A DNA stretch of 64,000 nt, from the NCBI RefSeq assembly GCF_000236905.1, contig NC_016523.1, positions 372,001-436,000 of the forward strand, read 5' to 3'. The notes beneath the pieces are model-generated. The model searched no databases and was not told where the DNA came from. It saw only the letters and a program-made list of their open reading frames with translations. The first letter of the stretch is position 1, and every line of letters starts with the position of its first letter. The DNA is from Tetrapisispora phaffii CBS 4417. Its lineage: Eukaryota; Ascomycota; Saccharomycetes; Saccharomycetales; Saccharomycetaceae. This document shows positions 29,008 through 39,606 of this stretch, piece after piece. The position numbers and the translations under genes are program-made.

Positions 29008-30279
29008 TTATAAGTACAACGGTGTGTAATGTTCTTCTTTTCTAGCTTCAATTGTATAACTTGGAGACATGGTTGTTTTCGAACCATCTATAGATTCAGT
29101 AGCACTTATTTGGAATAATTTACTTGCTATTGTTGGTGTTTTCAAAGATTCGGCTGTGTCTTTAGTTGAGACAGAAGATCGCTCGTAATCTGTCGATTGA
29201 TCCTCTAAAATGGTTGGATACTCGAAATTCGACAAAGAGTTAAGCTTCATATGACGCGGCGAATTATAAGGTGTCACCTTTGGTGGTGTTGAGAAAGATC
29301 TTCTCATCGATCTGCTTTGATCTATACTTGAACCTGAATAGATGGATAAACCAGCATCACTAGATTTGGCCGAATGAGAACGACCCATTTGCATAGCAGA
29401 TAAATGATACTCCGAAGATAAAGACTCATTGACCATTTTGAATGTTTGTGCTGAAGAAACACGTTTAATTTTAATCGATTCTAAATTTTTAATAGCCTTT
29501 GGTCTTTCGTTATAAAAACTATCATCTCTTGACAATCTGAATTGATAGTCAGGGATAGATTCGGTGACAAACGCACAACTAAACCTCTCAGGAGCATTAG
29601 CAAGGTTCTTGGAGGATGTTGTTTCTGGGATTTTTGGAATTTCGTTACCTGCAGCCTTTCCTGAAGTTGAGTCATTATCCATTGCTTTCACATCAGCATG
29701 TGATATATGTTTGAAATCATAAGGTACCGATATTCTTCTTGCTGCTTTAATTTCTTTGCTTACTGCCTCTGAATTGCGTATGCTACTTGTGTTCGAAGTT
29801 GCTTTTGAATTAGTTTGTTTTTTTTCGCCATCATAACTCTGAGATCTAAATATATTAATTGATTTCATCGAGATAGATCTCCTGAAAGAGGAAGATCTGG
29901 ACATGGAAGTGGATGGAGAAACTGATGTTTCAGCAAGCGTAGTAGTTTTACTTCCCCTCTTTGGCAAAATAATATTATTTTTATTTGGTAAACACAGCTC
30001 ATCACTGTTTATGACTTTAATATTATATTTTGTAGCTTTTGTATGGTCGAAGACTGTGCTATCAGAACTACTGAATTTATCCTGTGCATATTTTTCACTA
30101 GATTCCTTAACTTTTGCAGATTCAGTTAATGAATGCATTGAGTGGTTCAAGTGACTTGTTTTCAAGTCAGCGATGTCTAAACATTGTTGATTTTGCAAAC
30201 CATACAGTTTCTCAACATCTTTATCGTCATCCAACCAAATTGAATGAAGTTCTGGCAATTTATTTATTTTATTGAACAT
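29008..30279 (-). CDS. GIC2: GIC1/GIC2-type Cdc42 effector with CRIB motif
   Basis: A 423-residue, Ser/Thr-rich protein. The N-terminus (MFNKINKLPELHSIWLDDDK) is like Gic1/Gic2, and a CRIB motif lies at about 182-196 (RRISVPYDFKHISHAD; consensus ISxPxxFxHxxH). A second conserved patch is SIPDYQFRLSRDDSFY. Gic proteins bind GTP-Cdc42 at the incipient bud site and act in polarised growth and septin recruitment. GIC1 (YHR061C) and GIC2 (YDR309C) are duplicates in S. cerevisiae. This gene lies between VMA22 (YHR track) and SUM1 (YDR track), so position cannot choose; the length fits Gic2 (383 aa) better than Gic1 (314 aa). An unusually long 1.7 kb region lies upstream. Confidence 0.85.
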   Translation of the reverse strand: MFNKINKLPELHSIWLDDDKDVEKLYGLQNQQCLDIADLKTSHLNHSMHSLTESAKVKESSEKYAQDKFSSSDSTVFDHTKATKYNIKVINSDELCLPNKNNIILPKRGSKTTTLAETSVSPSTSMSRSSSFRRSISMKSINIFRSQSYDGEKKQTNSKATSNTSSIRNSEAVSKEIKAARRISVPYDFKHISHADVKAMDNDSTSGKAAGNEIPKIPETTSSKNLANAPERFSCAFVTESIPDYQFRLSRDDSFYNERPKAIKNLESIKIKRVSSAQTFKMVNESLSSEYHLSAMQMGRSHSAKSSDAGLSIYSGSSIDQSRSMRRSFSTPPKVTPYNSPRHMKLNSLSNFEYPTILEDQSTDYERSSVSTKDTAESLKTPTIASKLFQISATESIDGSKTTMSPSYTIEARKEEHYTPLYL

Positions 30280-32010
30280 TGTTTCGTTTAACTTATCTGT
30301 AGAGCTGATCTTTTAAAAGAGGATAATTCGAATATAGTCGAGTGTGACCAACTAAGTAATTAATATTATATACCTCTTATATATATATTGACATGTATAT
30401 GATATATATTGAAGAAGTAAGAAAAAAATTATATCAAAAAATGAGATAGCGATGATATGAATTTTGCACGTAAAGTTCAAAGTGCAACATTACAGTCATT
30501 TGCACTATTTTAGAAGAGACAAGCAGCTACGCAGTAGCAATAAGTCAAGATCTTGGCCTCTAATTTAGTTTTAAACAAGTCGATATAAGTTTAACCTTAT
30601 CAGGAAACCGAAAAAAGTCAAACTACCTAGAGAATTTCAGTAAAATTCAATAAACTTCATAGAGGGAAATCATATAATAAAACGTATAACATATATGAAC
30701 AATATCCCATTGCAGAGAGACACGGGGCATATGTGTTGGTATATTAACAATTACATTGATTGTTCTTCGTGAGCAGAAGAAATAATGAATTGTCGTTATT
30801 ACGACTTAATCGGGATAGCATATTGCAGCACTCAGATAAGTTATTAGATGTTTCATCTGTAACGATCACATAAATATTACAGGGTTTACTATGCAATTAA
30901 ACCAATCCCTGTCCATCTTGGTGAAAAACTTTCGAAATTATTAAAACAATTTCCTTTAAAAGCAAGAAGGATAATTGACACGCTGTACCATGCGAGGTGA
31001 TAGTACTCCCACAGAATGACAATGTGTGTATATTGTATGTATATTCCACTGTTTTGTCACTCATGTAGGCTCATATTTCCTATTGGGTCTTTGCAATATA
31101 GAAGTTGAAAGGGATAGTGACAATATATTGCACAAACCATGAATAGGAATGTACAATTTTTGTTATTTACGAGACTGTAACTCACAAATAGTGTGCGTAG
31201 GACCCTTTCCCGCTTACGAACTTCAAGATACATCTACTGTTATGGTTCCCTCCACTCGACTACACTGTTTTCAATAAAGTGAAAACTTTTTTCATTGGAA
31301 CTACAGTAGTTACTTGCTGACTTTACCAATTTAATCTATACTCTGATGTCCCTTATGTTGATTGTGCTGAATATAAAATAACTTCCACAACAGGTATAGA
31401 AAGTTAAATGACGATGAATGAACCTTCGAAATGAAAATTTTCAGTATGATCGTTACGCGTTAAACTATGTAATGCGGGTGTCTTCTGTGTGTGTACGATA
31501 TATTTCATATAACGTGGCATCTCAAATTCTTAAAAATCCGTTTATCGTCGTCGTTCATGTTATGGCGTTTAAACTACGTGTTCTTGCATCGTTTTACAAC
31601 CCATCCTTGGCGATGAATGATGAGGTTGGTGGTGTCACCGACAAAACGCAACTTCTAATATGTGTTGTTGTGTATTGAGGCACCCTCACATTTTTGTCTT
31701 TGGTATTACAGGTTCTCCAGGTTGACTTATCTTCTATCGTAACAATGTGCAATTGGTTGGGTAGTACAAGTTTATCAACTCTCTCTTGTGAGTTTCCTAC
31801 TGTTTGTTGTTAGAACAAAATGATATTTGATTTATTTCAATTGTGATTTTTGAGTAATTTTACAATAATATATACGATTTTTAAAAGAAAAAACGTTACT
31901 TAAATATGTGTATGGACTGAATTAGATAACATTCGGGATCTGGTTTTTAAACATGTAATTTTTTTTGAACTTTTTGCTTGTTTATTGAATTAATTGACGA
32001 TAGTTCTCTG
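30280..32010. other. Long intergenic region upstream of the GIC gene, SUM1 3' flank
   Basis: 1.73 kb with no gene I can support. The longest open frame (31418-31678) does not resemble a protein family. One MCB hexamer ACGCGT is at 31455-31460. The base composition is more even than in the flanking AT-rich spacers, with no tRNA or LTR recognised. Likely an extended promoter or the site of a lost gene. Confidence 0.5.
31455..31460. promoter_or_regulatory. MCB-type hexamer ACGCGT upstream of GIC
   Basis: ACGCGT, the MBF core, about 1.18 kb upstream of the GIC ATG. GIC genes peak near G1/S in S. cerevisiae, but the distance makes a role doubtful. Confidence 0.2.
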
Positions 32011-34731
32011 TTATGGACTGCTATTCAAATGTGATATGTTAAGAGTGTCTCTTTCGTCGTCATCGTCATTTGCTACATCTATATTAGTAACATACGCTTC
32101 TGTAACTAGAGCCGCCGCTTGCTCATCTTGTGGTTTATCATTATTTTCAGAAGATTGGGTTATAGATTGTTCTGCTCTACTTGGCTCAGTTTTCAAGTCA
32201 TCATCGGCAGATACCTCCATATTCGATAGTGGGATCTCAGTTAATGGTTCTTCGATTTTCATTGAGCTTTTGTGACTTCTTTTGGAGCTTGTTAATGCTA
32301 ATGCTTCGTCGGTGGTATCGTGTTGTAGGAAATCTAATGTCAAGATACTATCAATGGCAGTATTGATGTTATTACTGTCAATATTGTTAGTGCCTATCAC
32401 TGGTAATGGTTGGTTTCTAGGGAACATCCATTCTCTCCAGTGAGATTTAACATTATCACAGAGATCATATAAAATCATTTTCAATAAAGTGATATGATTA
32501 TAAAACCACGAGACTGATCTATTAATAAATATTCTGTAACTTTCCATTTCTTTCACACTATGTAAGATGGTGTAACCTTGGAAATTTCTCTTTTGTCTGC
32601 TTTGGTCTCTCCAGAATTCAAATAGAGCAAATAAAGCCTTACGTCTTTGCCATGTTCTCTTAGACTCTTTTAGTTTTAAACCTAAACCAACTAAGCTATT
32701 TTCCCAACGGAATTCCAGTAAAAAGTACTCAAGACTATTAACGTACTTTTCTGTCAAAATGGTGCTACCAAGAATATCAAATGCTTCTTTTGTTTCGGCA
32801 TCTATATCTTTTTTGAAGGTATGAGCATTCATTCTCTCTTGCTTACTCATATCTAATGCTTCACCTCCTGCCATATTTACTTTTATTAATTCGTTTTCTT
32901 TGTCTCTGTATTTGTATTTCAAATATTCACCAATAGTAATTGGTCTGTCCAATGAATTCCTCAAGTAAAATAAACCACCCTTACAGAATAGCTCGATTGG
33001 ATGATCAGTTAATATAGTAAAGCTCTTGTCATTGAGGATATGATCAGCGGAAGATGTCATTAAATGAGATTTATTCATAATATTTGCTGATTCTGCAGTC
33101 GATGTCTGCCCTAAAGATATAGATTCATCGCCGTTACCTGATAGTTTTCTTTTCCTTAAATGTCTTGATTTTGGACTATCTAGATTAGATGAATCTTCAA
33201 AATCATCTTCAAATTCATTAGGAACCGTACGTTTTGTGTTATGAATATCGGTGGTACCATTTTTCAAATCACTTTCATCAACCTCCTCATTCTTCGAGAT
33301 ATCACTTACATTAGCAGATATGTCTGCATTTACTGACATCTTAGACTCGTCTATGGGTTGATTAGCGGTTGAATCATCAGCTTTTGCTAAACTTGAAAAT
33401 ACCTCTTTGGTCCCAGAAACATCATCCATTTCAACCCCGTCCTTTGAATTTGTTATAGTATCAATACTAGGAGAAGGGACTGCACCATCACTTGGATAGT
33501 CAGGAGATTTTTGCGCAGCAGAATAATTTAATGGGTTCAATTTCTTTCTTCTCTCTTCCTCCTTCATAGCATTCAGTAGTTTCTTGTGTGATTCCATGAA
33601 TGATTTCGCTCTGTCTCTGTCGTTATATTTCAAATTAACCAACATTTTCTCACGGTCATCTCTTCTTTTATCTAACTCTTTCTCTTGATTTGTAGTTAAG
33701 TTGTTCATTGCTAGAGGGTCATCATCGTGTTTCATACTTCTAGCGTCTTTCAATAACTTTAACTTTGAATTTGATCTTGTTGTATGTATAATAGAGTTTT
33801 CCAAACTGTTATCATCGAGATCATCTTTTACAATTGTATTTGAATCTTCAATTTCTTCATATTCATCTTCAGTGGCACCGTTAGTATCAAGGTCCTCTGA
33901 ATCTTTATCGATGCTGTTCATAGTCGATTTTTCAAATGGTTTCTTTTTATCACTAGCATAATCAACTTTTACTAACACAGAATCAACTGTTCTCTTTTTA
34001 GGAGGTCTTCCTCTTCTCTTAATGGATCCATTTTCACTTTGGAGGCTTGATGTTTTTTTAGATTTTGACTGTTTGGAGGACTTGCCACTTTTTGTAGTGG
34101 CTGACGAGTCGTAATCATCTTCCTTTAATGGGTCATTAAAATATCTTCTTGATTTAGAAATCTGTATGTTATCTGAAGGTAGCACTTTTTTGAAAGACGA
34201 TGGTATAGTTGATAAAAGATCATTTATTAATGGACTTTCTTCTTTTCTTGGTCTTCCAGGACCCCTTCGTAATGAATCATTACTGTAAGAGGCCAATGGA
34301 GATGGCGAGTTTCCAATTAAAGCGTGTAGCAGTGACGAATTACCACTAAGATTATTGTTGCTATGTTTCATCTGCACATTCAATTTATCTAGAAAATCTT
34401 TAAACTTATTAATAATTGTATCAGTATTCATCTGATTATTTAGGAGATCATCTAATTTATTTTCCAAAGTGCTTTGGTTGTGTGATATTATTTTCACAGA
34501 ATTAAATAATTCTTCCATTGAATTTATCACTGACTGGTCCTTTGATTGCAAAAACTTCTCAACCTTCTCAATTCTAGCACTAGTTTCCTGAACCTGCGTC
34601 CTGATATCAGTTAATTCATCGTCAGAAGCTTTCACAACACCATTTTTATTCAATATAGTATCAATTTTATCAACCACATGTGAACTGTCACTGGCATCCG
34701 CAGCCAGAGCAACTTGATTTGATTGATCCAT
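32011..34731 (-). CDS. SUM1: SUM1, DNA-binding repressor of middle meiotic genes
   Basis: A 906-residue protein matching S. cerevisiae Sum1 (YDR310C, 1062 aa). Sum1 binds middle sporulation elements with Rfm1 and recruits the deacetylase Hst1. Two AT-hook-like cores are visible, GPGRPRKEES (about residue 157) and KRRGRPPKKRTVD (about 240). The N-terminal 110 residues form a coiled coil (ETSARIEKVEKFLQSKDQ), the centre is acidic and Ser-rich, and a conserved region at about 570-780 includes FCKGGLFYLRNSLDRPITIG and WREWMFPRNQPLPV. It is adjacent to the GIC gene on the same strand, as YDR309C-YDR310C. It is shorter than the S. cerevisiae protein, probably through shorter low-complexity linkers. 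Confidence 0.87.
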   Translation of the reverse strand: MDQSNQVALAADASDSSHVVDKIDTILNKNGVVKASDDELTDIRTQVQETSARIEKVEKFLQSKDQSVINSMEELFNSVKIISHNQSTLENKLDDLLNNQMNTDTIINKFKDFLDKLNVQMKHSNNNLSGNSSLLHALIGNSPSPLASYSNDSLRRGPGRPRKEESPLINDLLSTIPSSFKKVLPSDNIQISKSRRYFNDPLKEDDYDSSATTKSGKSSKQSKSKKTSSLQSENGSIKRRGRPPKKRTVDSVLVKVDYASDKKKPFEKSTMNSIDKDSEDLDTNGATEDEYEEIEDSNTIVKDDLDDNSLENSIIHTTRSNSKLKLLKDARSMKHDDDPLAMNNLTTNQEKELDKRRDDREKMLVNLKYNDRDRAKSFMESHKKLLNAMKEEERRKKLNPLNYSAAQKSPDYPSDGAVPSPSIDTITNSKDGVEMDDVSGTKEVFSSLAKADDSTANQPIDESKMSVNADISANVSDISKNEEVDESDLKNGTTDIHNTKRTVPNEFEDDFEDSSNLDSPKSRHLRKRKLSGNGDESISLGQTSTAESANIMNKSHLMTSSADHILNDKSFTILTDHPIELFCKGGLFYLRNSLDRPITIGEYLKYKYRDKENELIKVNMAGGEALDMSKQERMNAHTFKKDIDAETKEAFDILGSTILTEKYVNSLEYFLLEFRWENSLVGLGLKLKESKRTWQRRKALFALFEFWRDQSRQKRNFQGYTILHSVKEMESYRIFINRSVSWFYNHITLLKMILYDLCDNVKSHWREWMFPRNQPLPVIGTNNIDSNNINTAIDSILTLDFLQHDTTDEALALTSSKRSHKSSMKIEEPLTEIPLSNMEVSADDDLKTEPSRAEQSITQSSENNDKPQDEQAAALVTEAYVTNIDVANDDDDERDTLNISHLNSSP

Positions 34732-35702
34732 GGCCGACTGTTATTCCCTATGCTTCCTGTTAATAACTTACCTTAAAAAAAGTACTACCAAAAAACACAA
34801 CAAGAATACTTTAATTAGCTTAAAATTATAAACAATCAATAACTTTCCTATTCTTAAACTATTATTACTTATTACTTATTATAAAACAATTAATGACTTT
34901 ATTTGCTTACTTTTAAAATTATTTCCATGATAATTTTTTCCAAAGTTTTTTTTTTTTCATTTCGTTCTTTCCGTTTCGTCGCAACAAAATGTGTCGACAT
35001 TAAACAGATTTTTAGAGCTTTTAGAGGAATGACAACAGCAACGACACTGACAACGATTACAATAAAAACGATTACAATAATAAATGTGTGAGCTGTGTTG
35101 AAAGCTATGTGATTGACTGTCTTTTATCCTATATAATTACACCCCTTCTTGGATGGATGTGACAACTAACTTTACTTATTGTTATTTTTGAGGATATTCA
35201 TTATCCATTGACTGACAGATATTATTAATTGACTTAGGTGACAATAATAAATAAACTAGTTATTTATTTTATTTTTGTTCTTTTTGATGATGCATTATAA
35301 TTAAGATATGTGTGACAATTTTCTTGTTGTTGTCCTTTTTACTAGAGAAACGACATTAATTACAGTAGTTATTGTAATGATTTGTGTAATCGATTTCTTC
35401 TAGGATGGTAAACCGCAATAGTCCTTTAAGAGATACCATGACTGTTGGATAACCTTTTCTTCTTCTGTATAAGTATACCTCATTAGACGGTAATGCTGTC
35501 ACGGTTTTCTCGTAAACAATGTATACTACCAAAGGCGTATATTGCGTAGGCCTGTCACTCGTAACGACGTAATACCTGGGTTAGGATATAATGTGTCGCC
35601 AATTCTCAACTATGCTCCGTAAGTGCATCACGGCTTTAGTTACATCAATGTTATTTTTTATACTTTATATATGTACATGTAATCTTATATAGCTCAAATG
35701 TA
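34732..35702. other. SUM1 promoter / SSZ1 3' flank
   Basis: 971 bases with no supported gene. An Abf1-type site lies at 35554-35566, and the short direct repeat ACGATTACAATAA occurs twice near 35051-35082. A poly-T run lies near 34950. Confidence 0.5.
35554..35566 (+). promoter_or_regulatory. Abf1-type site
   Basis: GTCACTCGTAACG matches RTCRYNNNNNACG. It is 820 bases upstream of SUM1 and 140 bases past the SSZ1 stop, so it may act as a boundary or as part of the SUM1 promoter. Confidence 0.35.
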
Positions 35703-37316
35703 TTATAATTCACCCTTGACAGTAGAACCTGATTTTAAGTCCTTGGCAACAACTCTTAATTTACCGTCTTTGTCGATGTTGAAAATGATTTCGACACCTT
35801 TACTGACACCTTTGACACCTAATTCTATCAATTTGTTACCTAATTTATAATGTTTTTCTCTGACAACTTCTGGTTCTTCATCAGACCATTCTTCACTGTC
35901 ATCTTCATCTTGTTCAACTGGGGTTGGTTCAACGGTCTTCTCTTCAATGAAAGACTCCCCTTCATACACGCCAACTAACAAGTCACCAGTGGCAGCCTTT
36001 AAGACAACTTTCTTTTGAACTGGGAATGAGGTTTCTGGTAAGAAGACTGGTAAGAAATCTCCATTGGCACCAGCTAAACCGATAGCTTTTGGTAAATGTG
36101 GAGTGTTGATGACAATTGGTTGTAAAGCTTCAGCTAGTTCATCGGCGTCGTATGCGCTTAATAGTCCAGCTTGTAGAGCAGCACCAGAAGATGATAATTC
36201 ATTTGGATAGTTAGTTGCGTTGGCGTTTTGAGGGCCTAAAATTTCAACAGATTCCGGAAATAAAAATTCTAGGTTAGAAGATAACTTTGGAGTGAATGCG
36301 ACACCACCGGTTAATAAAACAGCATTGATATCTAATAAGTCTAAACCGGCTTTAGCGATGACAGATTCAATGAAGGCAGAAAATTTACTGAAAACCTTGT
36401 TGGTGACTAATTCATATCTCATTCTGTTGATGGAGAAATGGTAATCGAAACCATCTGCTAGAGAATCAATAGAGATAGTAGCAGAAGTAGCATTAGATAA
36501 AGTCTTCTTAGTGATAGAAGCATTGGCCTTTAATTTAGCCAAAGATCTAGCATTCTTTCTTGGGTTGGCTTGGTTTTTCTTTTGGAAGTCTTGGGCAAAG
36601 TACTCGACTAATTCAGCATCCAAGTTTTCACCACCTAATTTTTTATCATGTTCAGTTGCTAAAATGGTAAAGATACCACCACGGATAGCAATTACAGCAG
36701 CATCGGATCTGACACCACCAAAATCAGCAACAACAACGTTGACATCGTCTTCAAATTTGTATTGTTCAACATGAGCTAAAAGAGAAGAAGATGGTTCATT
36801 GATAAATTGAACAATGTTTAATCCAACGGCGGCAGCTGAAGCCTTTAAAGCAGCCTTTTGTTCATCGGTAAAGTTAGTTGGAACTGTTAAAACTGCTTGA
36901 GAGATAGTAGTACCAATGTAATCTTCGGCAGCTAATTTCAGTTGGTTTAAATGTCTAGAAACAACTTCATCAACGGAGATAGTTTCTTCCTTACCTTCAC
37001 CTCTGGAGATAACGAAACCTGCCTTACCATTGACATCCACAACTGGAGCACCGCTTTCACATCTAGAAGCATCACATTCAGAAAATGGTAAACCAATGAA
37101 ATCACGGAAATTGACAATAGTGTTTTTAGGGTTTCTGACTAACTGTTGTAGAGCTTGACCACCATGGTATTCATCTTCACCAACGTATGATAGCACAGAT
37201 GGGATAGAACGTTCACCATCTGGGTTAGCAATCACATCGACATCGTTTTTTGGGTTAATATAAGCGATAGAAGATGAAGTGTTACCGAAAGAAATACCAA
37301 TAATTGGAGAGGACAT
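35703..37316 (-). CDS. SSZ1: SSZ1, atypical Hsp70 of the ribosome-associated complex
   Basis: A 537-residue Hsp70-like protein matching S. cerevisiae Ssz1 (YHR064C, 538 aa). With the J-protein Zuo1 it forms the ribosome-associated complex (RAC) that stimulates Ssb1/2 on nascent chains. The N-terminal actin-like ATPase fold is present (GISFGNTSSSIAYINPKNDV, VVADFGGVRSDAAVIAIRGG, LLTGGVAFTPKLSSNLEFLF). The C-terminal substrate-binding part is short, as is typical of Ssz1. A frame-open extension upstream begins with GTG; the ATG at 37316 (MSSPIIGISFG) matches the family start. Codon use is strongly biased, indicating high expression. A PAC-like/RRPE-like pair lies 140 bases upstream. Confidence 0.95.
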   Translation of the reverse strand: MSSPIIGISFGNTSSSIAYINPKNDVDVIANPDGERSIPSVLSYVGEDEYHGGQALQQLVRNPKNTIVNFRDFIGLPFSECDASRCESGAPVVDVNGKAGFVISRGEGKEETISVDEVVSRHLNQLKLAAEDYIGTTISQAVLTVPTNFTDEQKAALKASAAAVGLNIVQFINEPSSSLLAHVEQYKFEDDVNVVVADFGGVRSDAAVIAIRGGIFTILATEHDKKLGGENLDAELVEYFAQDFQKKNQANPRKNARSLAKLKANASITKKTLSNATSATISIDSLADGFDYHFSINRMRYELVTNKVFSKFSAFIESVIAKAGLDLLDINAVLLTGGVAFTPKLSSNLEFLFPESVEILGPQNANATNYPNELSSSGAALQAGLLSAYDADELAEALQPIVINTPHLPKAIGLAGANGDFLPVFLPETSFPVQKKVVLKAATGDLLVGVYEGESFIEEKTVEPTPVEQDEDDSEEWSDEEPEVVREKHYKLGNKLIELGVKGVSKGVEIIFNIDKDGKLRVVAKDLKSGSTVKGEL

Positions 37317-37681
37317 TATATATAGTTTCGTTGCAGGGTGTTGATGGTGGCTTTTATATAATATCACTCTGTTAAAGCAAGGATAGCTTGCCTCTTTTAA
37401 GTCGAGATTATAGTGGAAGATATGGTCTCTACCTTGCGAAAAGTCGATGAGATGAAAATTTCAGTTCGTTCAAAGCGATTCTCTTACAATATCTAATTTC
37501 TCAGAGTTATTGAAGCAATGTTAAACTGTTAAATAGGTTAATAGAATCAAATTGGCTAATGAAGTGCAATGATTTATTGTAACAACATAAACCTCCCAGC
37601 GAACCATACATCAGCAGGTTTTACTCTATTGTGTTTACCTAAACAAAATCATAAAAATCCATTTGAGAGAAGTGATACCTG
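37317..37681. other. Divergent promoter SSZ1 / TFB1
   Basis: 365 bases holding a PAC-like and RRPE-like pair (37444-37462). No gene. Confidence 0.6.
37444..37462. promoter_or_regulatory. PAC-like and RRPE-like motifs between SSZ1 and TFB1
   Basis: TCGATGAG (37444-37451, one mismatch to PAC GCGATGAG) and TGAAAATTTC (37453-37462, one mismatch to RRPE) lie side by side. RAC genes are co-expressed with ribosome genes, so SSZ1 is the likely target. Confidence 0.5.
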
Positions 37682-39499
37682 ATGTCTCATTCTGGTGCTG
37701 CCGTTTTCAAAAAGGTATCTGGTATAATTACTATTGATGAAGATCATTCTCCTGCTATCCTGACATGGAGATCCACAGATGGAGATAAGACCAGCGTTAT
37801 TGAATTAGATGGTATTGATAAGCTTCAAGCTACGCCAGCTTCAAGTGAAAAAATGATGTTAAGACTTATAGGGATCGTAGATGAAAGTAAGAAGATTAAA
37901 GACAATGATGGTAACGAAGTCCTACCAAAACCTGTTACTTACATGTTTATGTTTAACAACAGGATAGTGATGGATAATATCAAAGTTACTTTGCAGCATA
38001 TTATATCACGTTATAAAGATACACAAGCTTATGAAGAGAAATCTCGAAGAGAAACTGGTGGTGAGTCCGTAGACAGTACACCAGTAGTATCAACACCTCT
38101 GATTAATACCAGAAAACTAGATGATTCGTTGTCCAGGAAGAAACTTCTATCGAATTTTAAACTTCAACAATCATTATTACGTGAAAATAAAACTTTAATG
38201 AAAACTTTCCAAGAGACTGTAATGTCCTCCGGTTTGCCGGCTGACGAATTCTGGTCGACAAGAATTGCTTTGTTGCGAGCATTTGCGTTATCGACATCAC
38301 AGAAGGTTGGCCCATATAATGTTTTATCGAGTATCAAGCCAGTTGCATCATCAGATAATAAAGTGAATGTGAATATACCCAGAGAGAAAATTATGAGTAT
38401 TTTCCAGACTTTTCCAATTGTAAACAAGGCATATATGGATAATGTGCCAAAAAATTTCAAGGAACCTGAATTTTGGGCTAGGTTTTTTGCCTCTAAATTG
38501 TTTCGTAAATTAAGGGGTGAACGTATCTCACCAAATGATAGAGGTGATGTTATTATAGATAGATACTTAACATTGGATGAAGATTATGATAGACAAGATG
38601 ATATCAGTTTACAGCATGCTGTTAAAAAAACCATCGATATTAACGCTAATGCTGAAGACGATCCTGTATTAAAAGGTAACAGACCCGACATGACCATGCA
38701 GCCAGGGAAAGATGTTAACGGTAATAGTGACGGTGTTGTAGACATTTTAAGAGGCATGAATAGATTAGGTGAAAAGATGATGAGGTCCCTAGAAAACGAA
38801 TATTCAAGAACAAAATTGAAAAACACAGATATGGAAACAGAAGAAAAAGAAGAACTAGACATCGGTGATCTGAGAGATGCCAAAGTAGCAGAATACGCTG
38901 TCATAAAATTGAAATATAAGACAAACCAGCCAGTCTCTAAAAGTATAGATGAGAATGTCACGGGCATTTCAAAAGACAATCTTATTAAAAGTATTGAGGA
39001 GGCAACAAATAGTTTAAGTAGCCAAATTGACTTGTCATTAGTTGTTTCGAACAAAGATTATATAACTAAATCAAATAATGCAGTAATGGAAGCTGTTAAA
39101 ATCAATGCCAAGCAAGCAGAGCATAATAGCTTTGATACTGTCCTAGGAGCATTTGTAAGTAAAGGTGCTACGGAAGACGAAGAAGCAAAATCAGACATCC
39201 CTATTGAATTACTAGATGGTTGTAGGCTGTTACATGGCACATGCTGCGAGTTTTTGAAACATTTCTACATTCATTTCCAAAGTGGTGAAGCTAAACAAGC
39301 AGATTCTGTCAAAAAGCTATATGAGCACTTGAAAACCTGTAGGGGAAAAATCAAAGAATTGCTCTCTGATGTTCACAATGGTGATGGTGAGGCCATGGCA
39401 AATTCTTGTAAGATTTATCTGGATCCCGTACTAACGTCAATCAATTTAGCCATTAGCAAATATGACGAAATAGTTAAAGCTATCATAGAAAGCCAATAA
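37682..39499 (+). CDS. TFB1: TFB1, TFIIH core subunit (p62)
   Basis: A 605-residue protein matching S. cerevisiae Tfb1 (YDR311W, 642 aa). Tfb1 is an essential TFIIH subunit for transcription initiation and nucleotide excision repair. The PH-like domain (about 1-115) starts MSHSGAAVFKKVSGIITIDE and docks acidic activators and repair factors. Two BSD domains follow, one near 165-230 (FQETVMSSGLPADEFWSTRI) and one near 245-300 (EPEFWARFFASKLFRKLRGE). The C-terminal region (about 480-605) is helical and contacts other TFIIH subunits. It is divergent from SSZ1 and convergent with RRP3. Confidence 0.96.
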   Translation: MSHSGAAVFKKVSGIITIDEDHSPAILTWRSTDGDKTSVIELDGIDKLQATPASSEKMMLRLIGIVDESKKIKDNDGNEVLPKPVTYMFMFNNRIVMDNIKVTLQHIISRYKDTQAYEEKSRRETGGESVDSTPVVSTPLINTRKLDDSLSRKKLLSNFKLQQSLLRENKTLMKTFQETVMSSGLPADEFWSTRIALLRAFALSTSQKVGPYNVLSSIKPVASSDNKVNVNIPREKIMSIFQTFPIVNKAYMDNVPKNFKEPEFWARFFASKLFRKLRGERISPNDRGDVIIDRYLTLDEDYDRQDDISLQHAVKKTIDINANAEDDPVLKGNRPDMTMQPGKDVNGNSDGVVDILRGMNRLGEKMMRSLENEYSRTKLKNTDMETEEKEELDIGDLRDAKVAEYAVIKLKYKTNQPVSKSIDENVTGISKDNLIKSIEEATNSLSSQIDLSLVVSNKDYITKSNNAVMEAVKINAKQAEHNSFDTVLGAFVSKGATEDEEAKSDIPIELLDGCRLLHGTCCEFLKHFYIHFQSGEAKQADSVKKLYEHLKTCRGKIKELLSDVHNGDGEAMANSCKIYLDPVLTSINLAISKYDEIVKAIIESQ

Positions 39500-39606
39500 T
39501 TATTGATATCAAATATCATACTGCATTCCCAATATATATAGAGAGTAAATAACGAAAAATCATGCATATTTATATTATTTGATTATAATGAAATTAATTT
39601 ATATAA

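Noticed and set aside
38584..39054. 156-codon frame antisense to TFB1
   Set aside because: It lies wholly inside TFB1 on the opposite strand, is rich in Ser/Leu/Phe as expected from antisense of a Lys/Glu/Asp-rich gene, and resembles no protein.
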